Origin: Actinostola sp. cb2023
Lineage: Eukaryota > Cnidaria > Anthozoa > Actiniaria > Actinostolidae
NCBI GenBank assembly: GCA_033675265.1
Contig: JAUJYZ010001373.1
Coordinates: 524,658-588,657, forward strand
DNA length: 64,000 bases
Direction: 5' to 3'
Each line of letters begins with the position of its first letter. Position 1 is the first letter of the stretch. A model generated the notes under the pieces. The model was not told the DNA's origin. It did not search any database and was given only the letters and a program-made list of their open reading frames with translations. Position numbers and translations under genes: made by a program. Shown here in pieces: positions 34,507 to 43,798 of this stretch.

Positions 34507-35185
34507 GTATGCGGTACAAAGGGTAAGCTCAAAGGAACAGCAGATCATACAGTTGATGCACAGTTATACCAAAGATCAACTGAACATGTCTCAAGTCACA
34601 GTGAAAGTCTTCGAGGGGAGCCTAGAATCTATATCCGAAGGCAATATCAAGATCCACTGAAAGGAAGATGTATTTCCACCAAATCCTTATCCATTGATGA
34701 TTGGAGAGAGCTCAGAAAGGCTGAAGAAATGATCGATGTGGAATTAGCAAATGTTCTGTGCAAACCGGATGACTCATCGATTCCTGGTAAAAAAATTAAG
34801 CCAACAACAACCAGTAGGAGAGAAAAGTCAACCTAATTCTTATCCTAGTATGCAGACATTGAATGTCATTCAACGCAAGCCAGAATCTAAACCTGATTTT
34901 ATCTCACTGAACAACAATGAACAATCATCTGACAGTCAAAGAATGGAATGTATTCCTAGTGTTTCTGCTGATGAAACTATTGCGGCTTCTGCAGAGCTTC
35001 TCGCCCTTCTACAAGGACTGGAGCATCCTCAAAGATGGACCATGGGTACTACCAGGGGAAAATTACTAGGGGAGTCCATCTTTCCTAATGCCCTTAAATT
35101 TATCAGATTGTTAGCTTGGCTATTTTTAGCAACAAGCTGTGATTGGTTGGATGTCAATGACGTCACTTGCAGTTGTACATGGTAG
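34507..35185 (+). pseudogene. Unrecognised coding fragment with a single-base frame break
   Basis: Two open frames abut and look like one reading frame broken at an A7 run (34788-34794). The first (34507-34836) contains QYQDPLKGRCISTKSLSIDD and RELRKAEEMIDVELANVLCK. The second (34751-35185) continues with KPESKPDFISLNN and ETIAASAELLALLQGLEHPQ. A possible acceptor (ACAAAG|GGT) lies at 34521. Composition is protein-like rather than repetitive. No family is recognised. Being inside the fold-back structure, it may be a captured gene piece or an orphan exon of a host gene. Confidence 0.4.
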
Positions 35186-35189
35186 TTAT

Positions 35190-35930
35190 TATAAATTAAA
35201 TCAATAACTCGTTTATTATATGGCTATTTCCTTGCTTTTGAATTTTTGATTTTGTAAGCGGCGCGCGGTTTCCCGCCATTTATGTAAATAAGAAATCTAC
35301 TCAATCAAATTCAAACATAAAGTCAAGAAAACCGGCGTTCAGTATAACGATTACAACCCGCTCAAAGTTCGCTATTCTACGTGAAATCTCTTCATATAAC
35401 ACCATAAGGGATCTATTTCTTTACAATGGACCTGTAAAGTTTGAAAAGAGTCAAAAAAAACTTCGCCGGTGAGTCGGACTTTCTCAACTTAACATGGAAA
35501 CCAAAAACTACAACTACAAGCCTGCTGAGTGTCGCTGATATTTGTACTTCCAGTTCTTCGTTTATTGCTTTGAATAATTAAGGAGTATTCCCAGGAAAAG
35601 ATATGCATGAATCGATGGATGTTGATTGAAAGTTCTGAATTCGACGAAAAAAGAGGATACGTCGGCCTCGCTTTACAAAGCTAGAACATGAAATAAATGT
35701 GCTTGGCCTTGATTCACGATGAACACAGAACAGCTGCTTCAAAAACACGTTTCAAAGACGAAATATCGTCTAAAACATTCCTTCAAACACATTTGAATCT
35801 CTTTGGATCTATTTGGTGGTTCGTATTTATTACTATCTGAGGGAGACGTTGGGGGGTAGCTGATACCGCAATACCGCATCAAAAAAATAAAAATACCGTA
35901 ATACCGCATCTAAAATTGAAATTTGAAACA
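35190..35930. other. No gene seen
   Basis: AT-rich sequence without convincing exons. Near the right edge (about 35865-35920) begins a TACCGCAATACCGCATC-type repeat that continues beyond the Penelope-like insertion at about 36700-36820. Confidence 0.5.
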
Positions 35931-35941
35931 ACAGTAGTAAT

Positions 35942-36669
35942 CAAGTAATTCTTTGCTGGTTGGTGTAGACATGATTAGTTTGTTTGTTTCTTCAACCAAA
36001 ACATTTTTATTTTAAAACCAAGCTTTCGGACACATGGTCCATCTTCAGGGTGTAAAATGGTAGTAATTCGTCAAAACTAACGGCTATTACGTTGTAAACA
36101 AATAGCGCGCGCAAGCAAAAACAAAAACAAAAACAAAACAAAAAGAATGTGAAACGTTTTACATCGGAGAGACCGGTAGATCTTTGGCCACAAGACAGAA
36201 GGAACATCAGTCCTATGTTAGACTTAACAAGACCGACAAGTCAGCTCTCGCGGAACACGCACACAATACAGGACATTCCATCTCCTGGAATAACACCAAG
36301 ATCCTTGAAGTAGAAACAAGATGGCACCAAAGGAAATGGTCAGAAGCATGCCACATTGCTAAGAGTACAGATGCCATTAGTAACAGAGACACTGGCAGAA
36401 TTTTGCCACAAAATTACACTGCTCTATTTAAGAAATTTTAATCTGTCATCTATTACACATTCTTAACTTGCTAATTTCCTTGCTCGCGCAAATTGTCTTT
36501 TTTTTGTTTTGTTTTTGTTTTTGTTTTTGCCTGCGCGCGCTATTGTTTACAACGTAATAGCCGTTAGTTTTGACGAATTACTACCATTTTACACCCTGAA
36601 GATGGACCATGTGTCCGAAAGCTTGGTTTTAAAATAAAATGTTTTGGTTGAAGAAAACAAACAAACTAA
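35942..36669 (+). mobile_element. Truncated Penelope-like element with inverted terminal arms, 11-bp target duplication
   Basis: Arms 35976-36143 and 36500-36669 are inverted copies (AACCAAAACATTTTTATTTTAAAACC against GGTTTTAAAATAAAATGTTTTGGTT, then the GCTTTCGGACACATGGTCC / GGACCATGTGTCCGAAAGC part). ACAGTAGTAAT is duplicated at 35931-35941 and 36670-36680. Between the arms only the C-terminal GIY-YIG endonuclease region remains (36144-36441), so the reverse transcriptase is missing. Inverted, partly truncated LTR-like arms are typical of Penelope-like elements. Confidence 0.8.
36144..36441 (+). pseudogene. GIY-YIG endonuclease domain remnant (Penelope-like)
   Basis: An open frame of about 98 codons begins at the junction with the left arm and ends with TAA at 36439-36441. 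It has the second half of the GIY-YIG core (TFYIGETGRSLATRQKEH), then ALAEHAHNTGHSISW, then a conserved glutamate-bearing segment (KWSEACHIAK) and a C-terminal NRDTGRILPQNY. These features are characteristic of the endonuclease that Penelope-like elements use for target cleavage. The first strand with the 'GIY' motif and everything upstream are absent, so this is not a functional enzyme. Confidence 0.85.
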
Positions 36670-36679
36670 ACAGTAGTAA

Positions 36680-37940
36680 TGTTTTGGAAAAACACGGAAT
36701 ACCGAAATACGCTAAAGAAATTTGAATTTCACCGTAAACCGTAGCCCCAAATCGCCAAATACCGCATACCGCAGACCAGGACGATACCGCAATACCGCAT
36801 CTCGAAATATAAAATACCGTAGTCTTCTTTTTTTCGCCAACGACTGCAAAGTGTGTGAGGATTATTCTACTTAGACTTGATGTTTACATTCATCCTTGAA
36901 CTGTCTCTCAGTTTGTTTGACTGATTTTGATTCATTGAAAATTTGTCGCTTGATTGTTGTCGTTTCTCAAAACATTTAAGCTTACAATAAACTGACCGAC
37001 GAGTCGTGTTGGGACTTGAAGTTAGTTTTGTTTGCCATAGATTTGTGTTTTATTATTTAATTGTGCCAGGACAAAGCACATGCATCGTGTGAATAGTTTG
37101 GATCTGATTTCTTTGAGTGGATCAATTTTTTCTCTTGTATTAAAAACCTCACTTTCTTTCTCGGCTTTTGATTTTACTAAGGATATTTTTCGCGGATATT
37201 CGTGATTTTCGTGATTATTATTATTTCACGGCGTTGGATAACCTGAGAGGCGTTGGATAACTTCGTTAGCAAGTTTTACCTAGCGTAATCAGAAGTACTG
37301 GGTAGGGTTTCATTTTGGAAGGGATTTCGTCCTCTAAATGACAGGAAGTATTCTTTATTCTCTTGATTTTACACCATTGTCAATATCGTACCATCGTGAA
37401 TCCCATCGCGATGATAAAATTACCTGGTCTTCAGTAAACCGACCAATCGGAACGCGCGCATGGAATCACACCAATCATAAACTTGTTGCTAAAAATAGCC
37501 AAGCTAACAATGGACTCCCCTGGTAATTTTCCTTTGTGGGTACTTATTCGTGAAAATCAAGAAGTTAAAAATACTGTACAGACACAGGAAATTGGGGATT
37601 ATGAACTCAGCATGAAATACTGGTCACAATATAGAATGTGAAGAAATTTAAATTGTGAAAAGTATTTAATTCTTGTGATTTCAGTAGATGTGTTAAATTT
37701 AAATGTCAATAGTAGCTGTAATACTGAACAATGTTTAAATGAAATAAAACTATTAATATAAATTCTTCAAAACCCATAAACGTTGCGTGCTCATTTTTCA
37801 GTTCCGAATATTCAATATTTAATTACATGCGCATTGTTAATTCACGTTTATTATTATTTTTTAGTATGAAACAAATATTTCAAGCCTATTGCATCTCCAC
37901 ATCTTGGTCAGAGACATCATCGTCATCTAACTCATTGATT
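36680..37940. other. No gene seen
   Basis: Contains TACCGCAATACCGCAT repeats at the left, and an inverted pair around 37195-37560 (CGTGATTTTCGTGATT versus TCGTGAAAATCAAG; GGCGTTGGATAACC repeated twice near 37225-37260), suggesting a degraded fold-back element. The rest is AT-rich without exons. Confidence 0.45.
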
Positions 37941-38193
37941 AGATCGTTCAACAAAAAACTTTCGTTTGTGAATGGTCACTTGCGTTGCCTCTTTCCCAAC
38001 CATACTCCCCTGTATCTAGTAGATCCTGTCTAGTTCTCGTGATCTTTTGATAAAATGGATCTCTTTTCATTGCATGCATCCAATCGAACTTTTCCATCAA
38101 TACTTTTCTTAGTTCTTTTCTAAAAACTGGCAACATTTTATTATGTGCTTTTACTTTAGCACTCGGTTTTGTTTCACCTTGGTGTTCATACAC
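37860..38193 (-). pseudogene. Unrecognised minus-strand exon-like coding fragment
   Basis: A frame running leftward from an acceptor-like TATGTAG at about 38195 reads VYEHQGETKPSAKVKAHNKM..., then KFDWMHAMKRDPFYQKITRT and DLLDTGEYGWERGNASDHSQ, ending at 37948. One base later in phase, past a T6 run, an acidic tail LLNDLINELDDDDVSDQDVE continues to a stop at about 37893. The composition is protein-like and the two halves fit each other, so a single-base break at the T run is likely. No family is recognised and no upstream exon is seen, because tandem repeats start at about 38300. Confidence 0.4.
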
Positions 38194-38299
38194 CTACATA
38201 AGGCTTTCTACACTTCATGTCGTCCCATTGCTTCATCAATGAGAGTTGTCCAGCACTGTGGTAATGATTGATTGTCATCAGAGTCACTTGAGTAGCTTT

Positions 38300-38790
38300 G
38301 AATTGAGCAGAAATGAGCATGAAATGAGCAGAATGAACATGAAGTTAATGAGCATGAAATGAGCAGAATGAGCATGAAATGAGCAGAATGAGCATGAAAT
38401 ATAAAAATAATAATAATAACTTTATTTATATAGCGCTTTTAACATGGATAACTTGAGCAGAATGAGCATGAAATGAGAAGAATGAGCAGGAAATGAGCAG
38501 GAAATGAGCCATCACAATGATCAGAATGAGCATGAAATGAGCAGTTAATGTGCAGCATGAGCATGAATGAGCATGAAATGAGCAAAATGAGCATGAAATG
38601 AGCAGTTAATGTGCAGCATGAGCATGAAATGAGAAGAATGCAGCAGGAAATGAGCAGGAAATGAGCATCAAATGATCAGAATGAGCATGAAATGAGCAGT
38701 TATTTTGCAGCATGAGCAGGAAATGAGCATGAAATGAGCATGAAATGAGCATGAAATGAGGCAGAATGAGCATGAATGAGCAGTTAATGT
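38300..38790. repeat. GAGCATGAAATGAGCAGAAT tandem repeat
   Basis: Irregular copies of GAGCATGAAAT / GAGCAGAAT / GAGCAGGAAAT with an intervening unit GCAGTTAATGTGCAGCATGA. It is interrupted at 38400-38455 by a short insertion containing (AATA)n and TTTATATAGCGCTTTTAACA, which resembles the sequence at about 32590 (TTATATAGCACTTTTCACA). Non-coding. Confidence 0.9.
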
Positions 38791-38791
38791 G

Positions 38792-39790
38792 CATACAGAG
38801 CTACAGGAGCTATACAGGATCTACAGAGCTACAGGAGCTACAGGGCTACAGAGCTACAGGTCTACAGAGCTACAGGGCTACAGAGCTACAGGGCTACAGA
38901 GCTACAGGTCTACAGAGCTACAGGGCTACAGGGCTACAGAGCTACAGAGCTACAGGGCTACAGGGCTACAGAGCTACAGATCTACAGAGCTACAGCGCTA
39001 CAGAGCTACAGGAGCTATACAGGATCTACAGGGCTACAGAGCTACAGGGCTACAGAGCTACAGGGCTACAGAGCTACAGGTCTACAGAGCTACAGGGCTA
39101 CAGGAATACAGAGCTACAGGAGCTATACAGGATCTACAGAGCTACAGGAGCTACAGGGCTACAGAGCTACAGGTCTACAGAGCTACAGGGCTACAGGCTA
39201 CAGGGCTACAGGGCTACAGGGCTACAGGGCTACAGAGCTACAGGGCTACAGCTAGTGCTACAGAGCTACAGAGCTACAGTGCTACAGGGCTACAGGGCTA
39301 CAGGCTACAGAGCTACAGAGCTACAGGATCTACAGTACTACAGATCGAGCTACAGAGCTACAGGATCTACAGTACTACAGGGCTACAGAGCTACAGGATC
39401 TACTGAGCTACAGGAGCTACAGGAGCTACATTGCTACGGGAGCTACAGGATCTACAGAGCTACACGGGCCTACAGAGCTACAGAGCTACAGGGCTACAGA
39501 GCTACAGTGCTACAGAGCTACAGGATCTACAGGGCTACAGAGCTACAGTGCTACAGGAGCTACCGGATCTACAGAGCTACAGGGCTACAGAGCTACAGGA
39601 GCTACAGTGCTACAGGGCTACAGGGCTACAGAGCTACAGGAGCTACAGAGCTACAGAGCTGCAGGTCTACAGAGCTAAAGGAGCTACAGGGCTACAGAGC
39701 TACAGGTCTACAGAGCTACAGGGCTACAGAGCTACAGTGCTACAGGAGCTACAGGGCTACAGAGCTACAGGTCTACAGAGCTACAGGGCT
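38792..39790. repeat. (GCTACAGAG / GCTACAGGG) tandem repeat, about 1 kb
   Basis: A 9-10 bp unit (GCTACAGRG with GGAGCTATACAGGATCTACA interludes) fills the region. The 353- and 205-codon frames (RATELQGYRATGLQ type) are low-complexity artefacts: all three plus-strand frames are open at once. Confidence 0.95.
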
Positions 39791-40235
39791 GGCCACCCCT
39801 CCCCCTCCAACTACGCTACACAATTAATCGTCTTATATATGACCTCCCCACCAACTACGCTACTGTCGTCAGTAGTCTTTACTTCTTCTGGAGAAACTTA
39901 ACGTCTTTACTAAGTATCTCCAGAAGCCTGAGTAAAGACTACTGCGGACAAGTCTGCAGAAGAAGTAAAGACCACACGCCTGCAGAAGAAGTAAAGACCC
40001 ACAAGTCTGCAGAAGAAGTAAAGACCACAAGTCTCCAGAAGAAGTAAAGACCACTTGTAAGTCTCCAGAAGAAGCAGTAAAGACTACAAGTCTCCAGAAG
40101 AAGTAAAGACTACAAGTCTGCAGAAGAAGTAGACCACAAGTCTCCAGAAGAAGTAAAGACCACAAGTCTCCAGAAGAAGTAAAGACTGACAAGCATACCT
40201 GTCAGTCTTTACTTCTTCTTCAGACTTGTGGTCTT
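39785..40235. repeat. Right arm of the ~6.4-kb fold-back structure
   Basis: CCACCCCTCCCCCTCCAACTAC and GACCTCCCCACCAACTACGC, followed by AAGTCTCCAGAAGAAGTAAAGAC repeats, are the inverse of the features at 33780-34465. The array ends near 40235 with one unit in the opposite direction (GTCTTTACTTCTTCTTCAGACTTGTG). Confidence 0.8.
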
Positions 40236-40464
40236 ATCGTGTCAATATATTATTTTTCTATTTCACTCTAACCATAGTGTTGTATGACTTACTATCTACA
40301 TGTGTTGTGTATTGTTTGTATAATTTTGTACAAATTCATTGCTTTAAATTAAGTAAACTACATTTTTGAGAGTAATCTAAAAGTAAAAGCTTTGTAACTC
40401 ACATGGAGTGTTGCCTGTTGTGTTCTTTTGCCCTGGTAGCGGATTCAGTTCATGTGGACCAATT

Positions 40465-42384
40465 TAGGTGCGCAGTGTGAATAATGGTGCGCAGAGTATA
40501 TAATGGTGCGCAGAGTGTACGATGATGCGCAGAGTGTATAATGGTGCGCATAGTGTATAATGGTGCGCAGAGTGTACGATGATGCGCAGAGTGTATAATG
40601 GTGCGCAGAGTGTATAATGGTGCGCATAGTGTACGATGGTGCGCAGAGTGTATAATGGTTCGCAGAGTGTATAATGATGCGCTTTCAACGTGTACGATGG
40701 TGCGCAGAGTGTACGATGGTGCGCAGAGTGTATAATGGTGCGCAGAGTGTATAATTGTGCGCACAGTGTATAATGGTGCGCAGAGTGTACAATGGTGCGC
40801 AGAGTGTACGATGGTGCGCAAGTATACAATGGTGCGCAAGTATACAATGGTGCACAGAGTGTACAATGGTGCGCAAGTATACAATGGTGCGCATAGTGTA
40901 CAATGGTGCGCAAGTTACAATGGTGCACAGAGTGTACAATGGTGCACCCAATACACCCTGGTACACTGTGCACCCTTGATACTTGCGCACCCTATATAGG
41001 CCTTGTAATCTGTGCGCACAATTGTGCACCTTATATACACCCTGCAAACCATACATGGTACGCCCTGCACACCCTTTACTACCCTACAAACCCTGGTACA
41101 CCATGTTATGTCCTGTGCACCATTGTACACTCTGCGCACCATTATATACCCAGCGCACCATTGTATACCTGCGCACCATTGTAAACCCTGTGCACCATTG
41201 TACACTCTACGCACCATTATATACCCAGCGCACCATTGTATACCTGCGCACCATTGTAAACCCTGTGCACCATTGTATACCCAGCGCTCCATTGCAAACC
41301 CTGTGCACCATTGTATACTCTACGCACCATTGTATACCCAGCGCACCATTGTATACCCAGCGCACTAGCACCACCATTGTATACCTGCGCACCATTGTTT
41401 ACCCAGCGCACCATTGTACACTCTGCGCACCATTGTATACCCAGCGCTCCATTGTAAACCCTGTGCACCATTGTACACTCTACGCACCATTGTATACCCA
41501 GCGCACCATTGTACGTACACTCTACGCACCATTGTATACCCTGTGCACCATTGTACGTACACTCTACGCACCATTGTATACCCTGTGCACCATTGTATAC
41601 CCTGTGCACCATTGTATACCCTGTGCACCATTGTACACTCTACGCACCATTGTACGTACACTCTACGCACCATTGTATACCCTGTGCACCATTGTATACC
41701 TTGTGCACCATTGTATACCCTGTGCACCATTGTACACTCTACGCACCATTGTATACCCTGTGCACCATTGTATACCTTGTGCACCATTGTATACCCTGTG
41801 CACCATTGTATACCCAGCGCACCATTGTACGTACACTCTACGCACCATTGTATACCCTGTGCACCATTGTATACCCTGTGCACCATTGTATACCCTGTGC
41901 ACCATTGTACACTCTACGCACCATTGTACGTACACTCTACGCACCATTGTATACCCTGTGCACCATTGTATACCTTGTGCACCATTGTATACCCTGTGCA
42001 CCATTGTATACCCTGTGCACCATTGTACACTCTACGCACCATTGTACGTACACTCTACGCACCATTGTATACCCTGTGCACCATTGTATACCCTGCGCAC
42101 CATTGTACACTCTACGCACCATTGTATACCCTGTGCACCATTGTATACCTTGTGCACCATTGTACACTCTACGCACCATTGTACACTCTACGCACCATTG
42201 TATACCCTGCGCACCATTGTACACTCTACGCACCATTGTATACCCAGCGCACCATTGTATACCCTGTGCACCATTGTATACCCTGTGCACCATTGTACAC
42301 TTTACGCACCATGGTATACCAAGCGCACCATTTTTACCCTGTGCACCATTGTACACTCTACGCACCATTGTATACCCAGCGCAT
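40465..42384. repeat. Palindromic satellite: forward array then inverted array
   Basis: 40465-40950 carries the unit forward (TGGTGCGCAGAGTGTATAA). From about 40955 to 42384 it is inverted (CACCATTGTATACCCTGTG / CACCATTGTACACTCTACG, with insertion variants TACGTACACTC). The turning point (40940-41120) contains the inverse of the mixed non-canonical region at about 19500-19670, so the inverted part was copied from a locus like that one. The 477-, 338- and 293-codon frames are repeat artefacts. Confidence 0.93.
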
Positions 42385-42673
42385 TTATAGGTTCACTGTT
42401 TTTCCAGCTAAGATAACTGCAGCAACTTGAAACCTTTCTTAATAATAACCATAATAATTTTGCAGTCATTTCTCATGTTTCTCATTCATTTATTCCCATT
42501 CTGTATTACAGAATCTGTATAATCTGATGTATTACAGATTATCTGCATATTATTCTGCTTCACATGGGATGCAATATGCAATTCGATGAATATATTGTTC
42601 ATACAACAGGGCTGTTCCATAATACGTTGTTGGTACATACTCAATAATTGGTAGTTTCAAGTCTACATCACAT

Positions 42674-43011
42674 ACCTGCCAACCCCCCCGAGCCCTCAAA
42701 TCTTGAGACTGGGAAATATTGGCTAAATTTGCGTGCTTTAATACCAAAAAACAAAATGGTGGACATCCCTGAACATTTCCGAACCTCCCTCCCCCCCCCC
42801 CTTTCTATCGCCTGCTAAACGATTAAACGAGCGTTTCACATGCAAAGACACATATTCTAATATTGATAATATTGAAAAAGATCGTTACGTTGTATTACGC
42901 AATTTCACCGTAAATCGTGTTTAGCCGGGAGATTTTTTCTTCAAACCGGGAGACCGGGAGTTGAGGTCCAAAATCTGGAGACTCCCGGCTAAACCGGGAG
43001 AGTTGGCAGGT
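42674..43011. mobile_element. ~340-bp MITE inserted only in copy B
   Basis: Ends ACCTGCCAAC and GTTGGCAGGT are inverted. The interior carries a C9 run and a pair of CCGGGAGA motifs. The corresponding place in copy A (about 20742) lacks it, which dates the insertion after the duplication. Flanking CATCACAT / CATCATAA may be a decayed target duplication. Confidence 0.7.
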
Positions 43012-43302
43012 CATCATAACATGCCGCAGACCTGTGTTATTTACTGTGCACAGTGGACTTTTGTGATATGTCCGTCTGCACTCGTGAAGAAAGGAGTGCT
43101 GTGATGCTTTGCATGCTCTCACATGGAAGTGACTGGATGCTTTTATCTGCTATACTTTGTTGTTATTGTTCAAAACAACTGTACTTTTCCAGTTAAATCA
43201 CCATTGAAATTGAAAGTAATGGATTTCACAAAATAATACAGGTCACTAATTAACACACTCATTTCTAGATCTCAACCTAAATTTCCATAGTTGTATCATC
43301 TC

Positions 43303-43706
43303 TGTCCGGGAATAATTTAGGCGTATGCGGAAACACATCTCATGCGCGGGAGAACGTCATAATCAATCGGTACATTTTTGTTGATTTATAGTTGTTAGTT
43401 ATCTTAGCTATTAAGTCTTAGTTATGAAACGCCTATGTAGCCTCAAAGGATGTATTTAAGCCGCACCCTAATAATTCACATAGTTGTGACTGTACAAGAA
43501 ATCATTGTCTATTGTAGTATTATAGTATAAATAAGCGACTATCAGTCCAGTTAAGAGAGAATTGTAAGAATTGTAACCAGAGTGTGAAGACTGAATAAAG
43601 TCTTGAAAATCAGAACGAAATACAGTCCCTTGTTGTGTTGCGAGCCAGCGGAGTCGATTCGAGCCTGAGAACTGTTGGATACTTGGTCGACATTAATTCC
43701 GCGACA
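43303..43706 (+). repeat. 5' LTR of BEL/Pao element
   Basis: Starts TGTCCGGG and ends GCGACA. It contains TATAAATA at 43526-43533 as a plausible promoter element and AATAAA at 43594-43599 as a plausible polyadenylation signal. Matches 49205-49608 along its whole length by eye. Confidence 0.95.
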
Positions 43707-43708
43707 AC

Positions 43709-43726
43709 TGGTCCTTCGAGCCGGAT
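43709..43726 (+). other. Primer binding site, tRNA-Tyr type
   Basis: TGGTCCTTCGAGCCGGAT lies 2 nt after the 5' LTR. Its complement ATCCGGCTCGAAGGACCA is the 3' end of a eukaryotic tRNA-Tyr (acceptor strand, T-arm and CCA). The match covers exactly 18 nt, the stretch normally copied from the primer tRNA. Confidence 0.85.
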
Positions 43727-43798
43727 AAGGAAGGTTCGTAGATTGTACGTTGGACAAGATTTTGTTGGTATAAAGGATTGCATTGAAAGAGTGTTACC

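Noticed and set aside
38766..39827. 353-codon frame of RATELQGYRATGLQ type
   Set aside because: Translation of a GCTACAGRG tandem repeat; three frames open simultaneously.
40983..42416. 477-codon plus-strand frame and companions
   Set aside because: Same satellite read in inverse orientation; every frame is open at once.
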